From the NCBI GenBank assembly GCA_903813345.2, contig CAIIXF020000004.1, forward strand, positions 20,308,477-20,372,476: a stretch of DNA of 64,000 bases. Reading direction: 5' to 3'. Within the stretch, counting starts at the first letter, position 1. Each line of letters starts with the position of its first letter. Made by a program: the position numbers and the translations under genes. Under the pieces are notes generated by a model. That model was not told the DNA's origin, made no database searches, and was given only the letters and a program-made list of their open reading frames with translations. Source of the stretch: Owenia fusiformis (taxonomy: Eukaryota > Annelida > Polychaeta > Sabellida > Oweniidae). This document shows, piece by piece, positions 1-10,734 of the stretch.

Positions 1-301
1 GTTTATTTGGGTTATCTGAAGGAAAATTTCGAGTCAAGTGGCGTATTAATTTTGCCTTCATTTTTGTGAATTTCAATTTGTGTCTGCAGAGAGAGGGGGT
101 AGTGTCACAATTGACCAATTATTTCAAAAAGTAGATGATTGGCCCCTATTGAGTTTAGTGTCAAGATGTAGCTTAGACATAGCTTTAGAACCTCAGATAG
201 GCCAGTGGGGCCACATAAATCCATAACTCGAGATAAAAAGCCAGGCGTTTGCCCTTTTGCCCATTGACTAGTATGGTGACGTGAATTAGGGCAGTTTTGC
301 C
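1..301. repeat. Left copy of a 301-bp direct repeat
   Basis: Bases 1-301 recur at 1329-1629 at a constant offset of 1328 bp, and I found one mismatch (208 against 1536). The left copy may continue upstream of the window. The spacer 302-1328 is AT-rich with no recognisable gene. The pair could be 1.2 units of a 1.3-kb tandem repeat or the ends of a mobile element; the sequence does not decide. Confidence 0.9.
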
Positions 302-1328
302 TATTAGTCACATGTGAAAGTGACCAAAATTTTTTAAAACTACTCAGAATCGCCCAGAATTGAAGTTTATCAGTGTGAAACATATTTTGGACGGAGGCAA
401 AAAGGGGAATTTTCATGAACAAATTTAATGTTTTTGCTGAATCAGCAGTTTTCGCTTTTTACCCCAAAAACCACTGATTTTGACGATATTTGGCTACAAT
501 TTTGTCCTTAGTGACCCCTAAATGTCATTTGTTGTCGTAAATGGGGAAGCCAACGAGTTGCTATTCATCATAAAGATTGAATTTTCCATCTTATGGTTTC
601 CAGTACAGAAAGAAGGTACATATCGGGGGTGCAGTCAGAAATTGGTGAGTTAAGTGTCAATTTCTGATGTATTTGTTCACTGAATGACTACATTCGAGCT
701 AAAAAATATCTCAAAAGTCCCAATTCTCTAGGCCAGAGTCAAAACTGATCAAATTTGTCATCATTTTTCAAATCAGGAGGTTGTTGAATGGAATAAAGTA
801 TGAAAAAGTGATGATTTTAGTAAGATTTTGCCAAAAAGTGGGCCAAATTTGTCCAATTTTCTGGTTCACGGTTCAGTGATTTTGGCTAAAAATCGCAATA
901 TGCAATAAAATGCTCAATTTCTTGACACGATACTGAAAAATGTCACCACCAGGCAGTGGATTTCATGATGTAAATGAAAAACTAGTCAAATTTAAAGGAA
1001 AACCATTGGGTTCTTGGAAAAATGACCCCAGGGGTAATGAAGTAGCCATATTTTTCATAATTGCTGTCAGAATATTCTTAAACTGCACAAAACTACTTGA
1101 AAAACTCTAGTAAATTGGAAAAACGCAATTTAAAGCCAGAAATCATCCAACCATGTGGCTATTAGGCCAAAATGCCCTAATACGTCACTTCCGCTGAATA
1201 GAAAAAAGTAGTATTCAAAAATAAATGTAGTCCCAACACAATTGTGATCATGACGAGTCAGTAAGCTAGTATGTAGGCACAGTTGTAATCTTTTTGCAAT
1301 GGCAACATGCCATTTCTTCTGAAAATGC

Positions 1329-1629
1329 GTTTATTTGGGTTATCTGAAGGAAAATTTCGAGTCAAGTGGCGTATTAATTTTGCCTTCATTTTTGTGAATT
1401 TCAATTTGTGTCTGCAGAGAGAGGGGGTAGTGTCACAATTGACCAATTATTTCAAAAAGTAGATGATTGGCCCCTATTGAGTTTAGTGTCAAGATGTAGC
1501 TTAGACATAGCTTTAGAACCTCAGATAGGCCAGTGAGGCCACATAAATCCATAACTCGAGATAAAAAGCCAGGCGTTTGCCCTTTTGCCCATTGACTAGT
1601 ATGGTGACGTGAATTAGGGCAGTTTTGCC
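1329..1629. repeat. Right copy of the 301-bp direct repeat
   Basis: Second copy of bases 1-301. It stops 46 bp before the acceptor of the first visible EGF exon, so it lies in an intron of gene 1. Minus-strand reading frames here are short and unrecognised. Confidence 0.9.
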
Positions 1630-1675
1630 ATTGCTACCAACCTCGTTTTGAGTAGCAAATTGTATTTTGTTTCAG

Positions 1676-1798
1676 ATATTGATGAATGTCAGCTGAACAA
1701 CGGGGGTTGTATGCACTCATGTAGCAACACTGGAGGATCTTACAGCTGCAGTTGCAAGACTGGTTACAATTTAAATGGCGACAAACACAGCTGCAAAG
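1676..1798 (+). CDS. Gene 1 cbEGF exon 1
   Basis: 123 nt, phase 1-1, acceptor TTTCAG and donor GTGAGG. It encodes one module starting [12 protein letters not shown] with six Cys. C-x-N-x4-Y-x-C ([10 protein letters not shown]) is the Asn-hydroxylation consensus of cbEGF. It is the most diverged of the first seven modules and precedes the tandem array. Confidence 0.92.
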
Positions 1799-4700
1799 GT
1801 GAGGTTCTTGATATCATATGTACACTTTGAAATTCATTAGTAGCACATTGAAATAATTGTTCAAACATAGAAAGTTAGCAAGAGTGCAGTTGTAACACTA
1901 GATATGCCCTGATAAGGTGAATTCCATATCACCAATGAAAATTAGGAGTATTGTTTTTAAGCCTATCATTTCAATTTCATTTTAGATATTGATGAATGTG
2001 CTTCAAACAACGGCGGGTGTGATCACACGTGTTCAAACACGGAAGGTTCATATGAATGTAGCTGTAACATTGGATATGCCCTGGAAGATGATAATCATGG
2101 TTGTAAAGGTGAATTCCATTTCTGCAATGAGAATCAAATTCATTATTTTTATGTGGAAACATCAAATTAAACGTTCCTCTCCATTGTATTTTAGATATTG
2201 ATGAATGTGTTTCAAACAACGGCGGATGTGATCACACGTGTTCGAACACGGAAGGTTCATACAAATGTAGTTGTAACATTGGATACGCCCTGGAAGATGA
2301 TGATCATGGTTGTAAAGGTGAATTCTATATCTGCAATAAGAATTAATATCACTGTTTTCATTTCTCTACATCAAATGGAACATAACACTTCCATTGTATT
2401 TTAGATATTGATGAATGTGCTTCAAACAACGGCGGATGTGATCACACGTGTTCGAACACGGAAGGTTCATACAAATGTAGTTGTAACATTGGATATGCCC
2501 TGGAAGATAATGATCATGGTTGTAAAGGTGAATTCTATATCTGCAATAAGAATTAATATCATTGTTTTCATTTCTCTACATCAAATGGAACATAACACTT
2601 CCATTGTATTTTAGATATTGATGAATGTGCTTCAAACAACGGCGGTTGTGATCACACGTGTTCGAACATGGAAGGTTCATACAAATGTAGTTGTAACATT
2701 GGATATGCCCTGGAAGATGATAATCATGGTTGTAAAGGTGAATTTCATTTCTGCCATGAGAATCAAATTCATTATCTTTAGGAGGAAACATTAAATTAAA
2801 CAATCCTTTCCATTGCATTTTAGATATTGATGAATGTGCTTCAAACAACGTCGGTTGTGATCACACGTGTTCAAACACAGAAGGTTCATATGGATGTAGC
2901 TGTAACATTGGATATGCCCTGGAAGATGATAATCATGGTTGTAAAGGTGAATTTCATTTCTGCAATGAGAATCAAATTTTTTGTTTTTTAAGTGGAATCA
3001 TCAAATTAAACGTTCCTCTCCATTGTATTTTAGATATTGATGAATGTGCTTCAAACAACGGCGGTTGTGATCACACGTGTTCAAACACAGAAGGTTCATA
3101 TGGATGTAGTTGTAACATTGGATATGCCCTGGAAGATGATAATCATGGTTGTAAAGGTGAAAACTTGTTACTTCAAGGGTTGTTCAAAATGTTTTGCACA
3201 AATATGTCTAATTATGACAATAATTAACCAATCTTATGGACAGTTGGTAGGTATGTGCCCCCATCTTATTTCCTTACCCTGATAAGGTTTCATATAAATA
3301 TTAGTCTACTATTGAGCATTTTACGGTTGCTATAGTGTACCAAGGTAATGACGCTATGGTCCATATCATTTTGTAAAAAGAAAACTAGTAATATATGAAA
3401 AAAAAAATTACTAAACATACTTTTACTTTTATAAACTGTCAAGTTGAATTGAACAATATTTAGTTTTGTTCTCATCGTAAAAGTGAATGTCATATCAATA
3501 TTTCACATCTGGTTTTATTTACTTTATACCAAAGAAGAACTGTAAACTTATATGTAGTCTTTAAACACCTTGAACACATCACCTGATTTTATGACGTTAT
3601 TAAAGTTTTATGAAGTCATGAAATATTGGAGAATATGGCTCGAAATAATAAAGGAGTGTGTAGGTTATCGCAAGCAATTTCAGATAGTTATATCTTGGAT
3701 AATGACTATGTTCTGACAATGAAGACAGGTATATCTTTTAGATCCATTCATCATCTCGGAGATATTTAATTAGCAATCAACACTAAAGATGTAGACCTCA
3801 TTTTCACCAAAAATGCAATCATGTTCTACAATGTTTAATATATATATATATGTTTTATCGACTCTTTAGATGTCATATCATGACATATTAGTCACTTAGG
3901 TAGAGCAGTTCTTCCCATTGTCGAGTTGAAGAACTGGTATCTTTATCCTGGCTAGAACCATAGACAATTCTAGCCAGCGCCAGCCTTTTATCGAGTTAGA
4001 AGCACTCTAGTAATCGCCGGTATAGGTCAGCAGTCATAGGTCAAAGACAAATCGCTGTGACCTGGGTTTGAACCCAAGACCTCCACTTTTCAGCTTGATG
4101 CATTACTACTCTTTATTTTGATGCTTTAAGATAAATGTTTCCCATGTTATTTCTCCATTGAAAAAGCTCATGCTATCCATTGGTTTCAGTTCATTTTGAT
4201 CATCCACATTCAGTATCTTTAAAGCCCCCGAAGCAATCCACTTTTCCTCTTAGGAAATAGAAGAACATGTCTCAAAGCATATTCTAATTATGCATTCAAA
4301 AATATAATAAAAGGTTTCATTTTTGAAAATTAGGTCAACATTTTTGAGAAAGTATGTTTGTACTTTTCTTGAAGATAATGAATGGATCTAAATGATACAC
4401 CCATGTACATGACCAGAAAATATTCATAATTCAAGTTAGAATCGAAATTGTTTGCGATAACCTACGTGCTCCTTTGGAGTAGAATACATGATACAGAATA
4501 TGGAAACAGTATTCCACAAGCTATATTCATTCATGCATTATACCATATTGCATATGATGACTCCAATAGGTATGGTTAAGTATTCCAAGATGAAATATTA
4601 GAAGGGAAAATGCATCGAGGGTAGCTGTAGTTATGAGAATGGTTAACATCCTACATATAGGATGATTCAGACACTTACTTTTGGACTGGACATAATGCAT

Positions 4701-7700
4701 ACATAATGCTACAATTAATTCATCACTGAAAAAGAACACAGCGTAAGATATATTTTGATTAAATATAATTAAGTTATAACATAGCCTGACGAACAGCTGA
4801 AAGAACAAAGATTGACTGAACCATCTCATTCTATCAAGGCATTCACAAATCAATTGACTTTAATGACGCCATATGGACCATGCTCAATGTATCTCAGGAA
4901 GTGCATTGCTTATTGGCCTGAAATATATGCTTGTAAGAAGATTGGTACTATATCTGCATTCATAAACATAATAAAATTTCTTCTTTTGAGAAGCCTCCGT
5001 GCAAAATCTTTCGAACGATCCTATATTAATCCACTTATTGACATCGTTATACCAATGATCCATGTTTCTTGAAATGATCATATGTAATTTATCTAATTCA
5101 AAGCTTCTTTTGCTCATTTCATAAGTAATATCGTCTCTATATTTGAAATGAATACGCCAAAAAACAATAGAGGGTTTGATATTTTAAGAAATATTATACC
5201 AACAATGTATTTCCCCTCTGGTGTAAAAGTAGGCCTCAATGAATACGTTTATCAAACTTAAATGGAATCTATTGCAATGTAATTTATCCATTGATGACGG
5301 TCAACTATTTCTGCCAAAAGGCTCTGTGTTTCCGTATTAATAGAACAAATTATATATAATAAACTGAACATATATACGTACAACTTAATATACCAAGTAT
5401 TTATAGTTTTTCTTAAAGGATAACCTTCATACATATACGAAAAGGGACTGTTGCCCAAGTGTCTATTGGAAAAAACATACTTTGAAACGTCAGTTCATTG
5501 AGAAAGTATATTCATGATTTTGGTTCACCTAATGTTCAGATGAATGTACTTCCGAGTTGCCTCAATGCTTCCCATTGACAGTTAGTCAATGTGTTCATCA
5601 AGCAAGTTATACTTGTCAATACAATTTGTGTTAAATATGGCAAAATAAGTTAATGGCTAAGGCTTTCCCTCCAGAGGGTAATAAAACTTATATAATGCAT
5701 TTCAGATATAAATGAATGTGCCACAGACAACGGAGGGTGTGAGCAAACGTGTTCCAACACTGTTGGTTCGTATGAATGCAGCTGCAATGTAGGATTTATT
5801 CTGAACAATGATAACCATGGGTGTGATGGTAAATTGTATTTTCCGAATATTATGTTATGTTATGGCCTCAAACATTTTTTAGACGATGTCCGGCGTTGGG
5901 CGGTCGGATTTCGGCGTACGAAGCAAATTATTACAACTTACAGCTGTTACAATAACTGGTGGTGGCATTACATCATGTTAATGCTTCCTTGTTTTAACAT
6001 GTCTTACTCAGAAGCTCGTTTTTGGAACCCATCGCAAGTTTGGCGCAAGTTTTTATTCAGCTTAAAGTATACGGGCCCCAGGTTCAGATATCTTTACCCA
6101 ACAAATAAATTTCGTATCAAAATCCATCATTCACAGAGAGTTCTATATTATCATTATTCTGTCTTCCTGTTTAATTATTTTTAATTCAACCTATGTGACA
6201 CGACTCGACAATACTTTGAGGCCATTCTGTTTCTTGCAGATATCAATGAATGCTTGACCGGCAACGGACAATGTACCCACATCTGCACTAATTCTGTAGG
6301 CTCATATGAATGTAGCTGTAATGACGGATATACACTGGAATTGGATAATCATAACTGTACAAACCTGTTCGAAGGTATTATAGTCAATACTAATTAGAGG
6401 GGGTTGAATAAATAATATAGATTCCGTATCACATATTTCTTGTCTTAATTCCATGACTGTGTAAAAATTGGCTGTATACACTGAGGAGGGATGCAGCGAG
6501 ACTACCTCACTGTTTCTTTAACTAATTGGTGAAATGCAACGTATATATGCCATCAAAATGCATCGACATTGGAGGAAGTTATGCCATCACGTGCTTCGGC
6601 TTAAGTACGACATGAAATCACTCCACTCGTGTAACATTGTACATGTAGGCTAGTGTGTACTCAAGCTTCATTGTCGCGAATGATAAGCGTGAAACATTCT
6701 CTATCTATGGCTGGCCAAGTGGTACAAAGTTACGTCGTTATGTTTACGACCGTAAAGTCGTTATTATCGGTTCCAAGAACGTAAATTAACGACCTCGTAG
6801 TCGTTATGTTTACGACCGTAAGATCGTAAATAAACGACCACAAGAACGTAAATGTACGACCATAAGGTCCAACCGGGACTCGGTTCAACAACGAGGCTGG
6901 TGCATGTAATGCACAAATGTCATATTTATGTTCAGGTGGTGTATGTACAACTGGGGATATGTTGATGTACCCCAAGGATTGTTCCAAGTTCCTCCAGTGC
7001 AGTCATGGATCGTTTGCTCTCAAACAGTGCCCAACCGGGACTCGGTTCAACAACGAGGCTGGTGCATGTGATCACGAGGCTAATGTCCATTGCCAAGGCG
7101 ACGACGACGATGCTAATTTGGGTGGAGATCAAAGCATAATAGCAGAGGGTATTTATATCTTATATATCGTATACCATCGAAATATGTAAAAAACGTTCTT
7201 AATGGTTTAAGTACTTTGAAATGGTTGCACTACATTATATTGATACTTTGAATTATTTTAGCACCAAATAAGTAAATAAATTCCGTAAATATTCATACAG
7301 TTGTATTACATTGCTATTTATTCTTGAAGAGTGCAATCATATTCATTAAGTTACGCAAATAACATTTCTAACGATTTCGGCTTTTCAAACAAACTACATA
7401 CAATCTTTTTTAAAAAAAAATATTTATTTAAATCAAGAACAGCTACATATTTGTCACAGAATCAAATATATCGAAATAGATGCATACACGTTGTAGAGTC
7501 AATTATGCTAAATTATCAAGGAAAATCAGTCGAAAGTATATCGTTTAGAGGATCACATTTATCTCCTCTTCCAACACTATGTCTAGTTTGTAGTAGGTTA
7601 CATTTAGCTTAAAACCTCTAAATGTTGGTTTCACTCTGGAATGTTTACATAGGAATACATATCTTATAAAAATACTAAAAACGTTATTTAAAACAACCGC

Positions 7701-8973
7701 CTCTTTGGTCATTAAAATTGGTCCTAATATGATAGTTTGCTCGTTACAGAAATGCTCATATTCTTTTGGGAGCCATTGTTTTATATCTTGTACAAGGTTC
7801 TGTACTATTGCACAATCGTGAAAAAGGTGGCATATTGTGTCTACATGTATCCGACAAAAAGTGCACATATCGGAGTCTGTTAGACCACACATCTTTAAGT
7901 ATTTGTTGGTCGTAACAAATCTATGTATTACATTGTTATGATATCTTATGTTAGGCGGGCCTTGTGAGGCGGGTGATATGTACAGAGACCCTGCTGACTG
8001 CTCCAAGTACTTGATGTGTTTACATGGAAAGTATCTGTCAAAGCAGTGTCCATCTGGTACACGATTCAACAACGATGCTGGAGCTTGTGACCACGAGGTG
8101 AACGTACCCTGTGAGAATCCTGATGACAATACTGATGGCGATGGTGCAGAGTCTGAAGCTGGGAAAGATGGGGATGAAGATGCGGCAGAATCCGCCCCCG
8201 AGCAAGATGACGAAATAGCAGCAGGTGCGTAAACAAAACGTGTGTGTCGGATATGAGGACATCGCAAGTTCCATCATATGGTCTATGTTTTCTTTCCCGA
8301 CAATTCTTTTAATTGCTACATTCTGAAAGCTTTGAAATAAATTTAAAGGGTTCGAGATTCACCATGAAAAGGTAAAAACATATCAATGTTTAGCGGTGAA
8401 AGTATGTAAATCATCAAGACTATAGTATTTATGAGCGAGATATCATACACTCCCTTTGGAAGTTTGGTAATGGGAAGACCCATTTCAGACCATGTGCTAA
8501 GCCTGTTTATATTCGCTAAATATAATTGAAGATACACGATCGAAACGACTTTCTATACAGCTGTTCCATACGCGTTCCAGTGGAGATTTTCGCTTGCAAA
8601 AGTTATAAAGGGTGAACAAATTATTGGCGAGGGTCATACATTCCCCTCAAAATGTCAGCAAAAGGAAGAAACAAAGGTTTCTGGTTTCAGGTTTCTGATC
8701 GTCCAGACATTTACAATTTGCGCAACCAATTCTTACATTTTGAAATAACATTTTGATTTCTACAATAAAGTAAGAAACACTTTCTTTAACCGATATTGTA
8801 TATATTTAGGTGGACCTTGTGAGGCGGGTGATATGTACAGAGACCCGGCTGATTGTTCCAAGTACTTGATGTGCCTACATGGAACATACCTGTCTTTGCC
8901 GTGTGGCGCTGGGACACGTTTCAACAATGACAAGAAAGCCTGTGACCATGCTGTCAATGTGCCATGCCCTTAG
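1676..8973 (+). CDS. Gene 1 (3' part): cbEGF / chitin-binding mosaic protein
   Basis: Spliced coding region entering from upstream of the window and ending at TAG 8971-8973. Exons: 1676-1798, 1986-2108, 2195-2317, 2405-2527, 2615-2737, 2824-2946, 3034-3156, 5706-5828, 6240-6374, 6936-7148, 7955-8224, 8810-8973. All internal introns are phase 1 with GT-AG ends, so the reading frame is continuous for about 587 codons. The order is nine calcium-binding EGF modules, then three six-cysteine chitin-binding domains (ChtBD2/CBM14 type). The second chitin-binding exon adds an acidic Asp/Glu/Ala linker. cbEGF repeats usually form Ca-stiffened extracellular rods and CBM14 modules bind chitin, so a secreted matrix or cuticle-like role is likely (inference). 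The signal peptide must lie upstream. Gene 2 is a tandem paralogue. Confidence 0.88.
1858..1945 (+). pseudogene. Decayed partial EGF exon in intron
   Basis: The sequence aligns with the 3' half of the downstream array exons plus the start of their intron (TTCAAACA..GAA.GTT, TGTAAC, GATATGCCCTG, then AAGGTGAATTCC). It carries in-frame stops and a deletion and lacks the 5' half with its acceptor. It is a dead relic of the same 210-bp unit. Confidence 0.75.
1986..2108 (+). CDS. Gene 1 cbEGF exon 2 (array unit 1)
   Basis: 123 nt, phase 1-1. Module [16 protein letters not shown] ... [16 protein letters not shown] with six Cys and the D-x-D-E-C calcium motif. First intact unit of the tandem array. 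Confidence 0.93.
2195..2317 (+). CDS. Gene 1 cbEGF exon 3 (array unit 2)
   Basis: 123 nt, phase 1-1. Module [16 protein letters not shown] ... [20 protein letters not shown]. Val replaces the Ala after the first Cys. Its downstream intron is the second type. Confidence 0.93.
2405..2527 (+). CDS. Gene 1 cbEGF exon 4 (array unit 3)
   Basis: 123 nt, phase 1-1. Module [16 protein letters not shown] ... [11 protein letters not shown]. It and its flanking introns are almost identical to unit 2, so these two units are probably the youngest duplicates. Confidence 0.93.
2615..2737 (+). CDS. Gene 1 cbEGF exon 5 (array unit 4)
   Basis: 123 nt, phase 1-1. Module [19 protein letters not shown]; Met replaces Thr in the CSNT motif, leaving the hydroxylation consensus intact. 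The upstream intron is type 2 and the downstream intron type 1, so this unit is a recombination joint. Confidence 0.93.
2824..2946 (+). CDS. Gene 1 cbEGF exon 6 (array unit 5)
   Basis: 123 nt, phase 1-1. Module [16 protein letters not shown]; Val replaces the first Gly of the NNGGC loop. GSYGCSC follows, as in unit 6. Confidence 0.93.
3034..3156 (+). CDS. Gene 1 cbEGF exon 7 (array unit 6)
   Basis: 123 nt, phase 1-1. Module [16 protein letters not shown] ... [16 protein letters not shown]. Last array unit; homology to the repeat unit stops just past its donor (GTGAAAACTTG), which marks the array edge. Confidence 0.93.
3650..4476. mobile_element. Foldback/MITE-type element in gene 1 intron
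   Basis: Diverged inverted arms of about 105 bp: 3650-3755 (AAGGAGTGTGTAGGTTATCG) pairs with 4372-4476 (CGATAACCTACGTGCTCCTT). No transposase is visible. The interior holds a (TA)n tract at 3838-3851 and a tRNA-like stretch near 4020-4100 with a box-B-like GGGTTTGAACCC, suggesting an embedded SINE fragment. The rest of the 3157-5705 intron shows no further genes. Confidence 0.7.
5706..5828 (+). CDS. Gene 1 cbEGF exon 8
   Basis: 123 nt, phase 1-1, acceptor TTTCAG, donor GTAAAT. Module [16 protein letters not shown] ... [16 protein letters not shown]. Same length as the array exons but clearly older in sequence. The following 411-bp intron shows nothing else; a 116-codon open frame there is simple read-through. 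Confidence 0.93.
6240..6374 (+). CDS. Gene 1 cbEGF exon 9
   Basis: 135 nt, phase 1-1, acceptor TTCTTGCAG. Module [16 protein letters not shown] ... [20 protein letters not shown] followed by four extra codons (NLFE) that link to the chitin-binding part. Last EGF module of gene 1. Confidence 0.9.
6734..6867. repeat. Two-unit 67-bp tandem repeat rich in TCGT/ACGA
   Basis: TCGTTATGTTTACGACCGTA occurs at 6734 and again at 6801, and AAGAACGTAAATnnACGAC follows in both. Units are 66-67 bp. Many short TCGT...ACGA inversions could form hairpins. Lies in the intron before the first chitin-binding exon. Confidence 0.8.
6868..6908 (+). pseudogene. 40-bp stray piece of chitin-binding exon
   Basis: Bases 6868-6908 match 7030-7070 (CAACCGGGACTCGGTTCAAC and the following 20 bases) essentially perfectly. 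The source encodes the [13 protein letters not shown] part of the first chitin-binding domain. The copy is 27 bp upstream of that exon's acceptor, directly after the 67-bp repeat, with no splice sites of its own. Confidence 0.85.
6936..7148 (+). CDS. Gene 1 chitin-binding exon 1
   Basis: 213 nt, phase 1-1, acceptor TTCAG, donor GGTATT. One CBM14/peritrophin-A-like domain with six Cys: GVC, KDC, LQC, KQC, GAC and VHC, including the [17 protein letters not shown] core. The tail is acidic ([12 protein letters not shown]). No exact counterpart is visible in gene 2. Confidence 0.9.
7550..7948 (-). mobile_element. LINE ORF2 C-terminal fragment (antisense)
   Basis: The minus strand encodes a typical non-LTR retrotransposon ORF2 C-terminus: a [18 protein letters not shown] stretch, then CTFC...H-x4-C (zinc-knuckle-like, HLFHDC) and IKQWLP. 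No reverse transcriptase core is present, so it is a heavily truncated copy. It ends 6 bp before the exon acceptor at 7954. The open frame continues across the exon only as an antisense shadow. Confidence 0.75.
7955..8224 (+). CDS. Gene 1 chitin-binding exon 2
   Basis: 270 nt, phase 1-1, acceptor TTAG, donor GGTGCG. Six-Cys CBM14 domain starting [19 protein letters not shown] with [19 protein letters not shown], then a 35-residue Asp/Glu/Ala/Gly linker. The gene 2 exon 56977-57246 has the same length and linker type, and the two introns downstream are also similar (both begin GTGCGTAAACA). Confidence 0.93.
8810..8973 (+). CDS. Gene 1 terminal chitin-binding exon with stop
   Basis: 164 nt including TAG 8971-8973; acceptor ATTTAG, phase 1. 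Six-Cys domain [19 protein letters not shown] ... [19 protein letters not shown], then Pro-stop. Its middle part is identical to the partial gene 2 exon at 63890. An ATTAAA at 8982 could serve polyadenylation but lies very close to the stop. Confidence 0.92.
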
Positions 8974-10734
8974 TTCATCAAATTAAATTTCACTTTTAAC
9001 CCGAATTTTCTATTGAGAACTTCAAACATAGAATTGGACAATGCAGTTTATAAGAAGTAAATGGCGAAGTAATCTAGAGGAATCATGGATGGGTTTAAAA
9101 TCATAATTGGTACATTTGAACCTTGTTCAATGTTACTTCGTTCTACTAAGTTTTGTTAGTCTATTACCAATGGTCGTGATTTTATTTTCATTTTACAAAA
9201 CGTGTTCCAAATGCCGAAATATGCCAATCCCACACGATATGAACCCCCAGACTTGTATCTTTGGGACTATTTCAAAAATAGTGTGTACGCTAACAACAGG
9301 AGGTTGAAACAATAGATTGAAAGGAAGTTGAATGCAATTGCACAAGATGTATGAGCGTCAATCAAAATCACTTCTCTCATCGTTCAAGATTAATTGCCTC
9401 CAGAGACGAGACCGGCATTTTGCACATGAATTGTGAAATGGCCATTGAATCACAACGATTTGAATTAGACTATTTGGACTTCATGAAATGAATGAAAATT
9501 GAACAGTGTTTTAATTGTTTTGAATTTGACTTAAAATCCTTGTTGAATGACTCAGAGTTATTGACATTTGTTTTGGTTACCTTTATCTCTCGTCCTGTTA
9601 TAATACATTATTATCCAGCCTTTATAAATAGCATATAGTGCGACAATAACATTAATAGTATTGCTTGACAATCTATCCTGTACTCAATCATCACCTTATC
9701 ATGTATATACTAAATTAGAGAGGTTAAATGACACGTTTTTACGCTACTTATACGTGAACGTGTAATATTACGGCACTGCGGCGATAATTGCTCCCTCTCC
9801 ATTGTTCTTTCAAGGGACCCAAATACAACTATTTCTTGATTAATATATCCGTGGGCTACTCAATCAAGAAAGTACATACTACCAAGAAGGGGAGAAATGA
9901 TTTCAGGAGGACCATTATTCAACACGTTCACGTACAAGTTCTCTTAAAGCACGTAGCTTAATTCCAATTAAATATGCATTACATACCTACTGCCCCCTTA
10001 CTTCGTTTTGATATTATGTAATACATGAGTTATGTCACTATGACGTGACAAATGCCTTCATTCTTGCCCAAATATAGAGCCTCCAAGGGAGAACTTAGGC
10101 ATATTTCACCTCAAAGTGACAAACAAACCGCTAAATATATACTTATGATACTGATTCTTCCCTCCAAAAGTTTGCCAAACTTAGATTCCTCATTAAATAT
10201 AGTTAAAGCTGAATTTCCATTTACATAATGTGTACTGGGAATATTGATTTCATGAGTGGAGGCATAAGTTCATTAAGTTTCAATGCCTCCAAATTTTCTC
10301 ATTATTTGCTCTATTACAATCGTTTGGAAATCGATGAGAAATATGAAATTAATTCTGAAAATCGCCATTTCAAAATAAACCAATAGGAAATGTTGGTTTC
10401 AGTGCAATATTTCCAGATAGAAAAGTTAGTAGTCTAGATGCGAGTAGAAATTATCTTGATTTAAGTCATTAAATATTCAAAATTCAGTCAAAGTAATGTC
10501 ATATTTCAAATCTACATGTAAAAGTACATACAGAAACATGGTTTCGAAAATTGTTTATCAATTTTTAAAATTTGATTTCTTTTTGAAAATATGACTTCTA
10601 GTTGGGGTTGATTCCCCATAAACACCATGTTACAAAATCACAAAAAGTGAAATATCTTTTCTTGTATTTGTCAGATAGATAACATTTTATTTTACTGGAC
10701 ATATTTTAATTTGCATAAAAACTATTAGATACAT
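8974..10734. other. Intergenic, no gene recognised
   Basis: AT-rich sequence after gene 1 with only short reading frames. A diverged relative of the CACTCCCCTCCATAAG foldback family begins near 10150 (CTTCCCTCCAAAAGTTTGCC, and CAATGCCTCCAAATTTTC near 10280). I see no RNA gene. Confidence 0.6.

Larger units (their letters stand above)
1986..3156 (+). repeat. Tandem array of six EGF exon+intron units
   Basis: Exon starts at 1986, 2195, 2405, 2615, 2824 and 3034 are spaced 209-210 bp. Each unit is a 123-nt exon plus an 86-87-bp intron. Exons differ by a few bases only. Introns fall in two types: one after exons 2, 5 and 6 (TTTCTGCAATGAGAATC) and one after exons 3 and 4 (CTGCAATAAGAATTAAT). This is a recent amplification by unequal exchange. 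Confidence 0.95.

Noticed and set aside
5834-6184. 116-codon plus-strand frame after EGF exon 8
   Set aside because: Starts 6 bp past the exon donor in intron sequence and has no recognisable protein features.
7545-8267. 240-codon minus-strand open frame
   Set aside because: It fuses a LINE C-terminal fragment with the antisense of a chitin-binding exon. No single gene.
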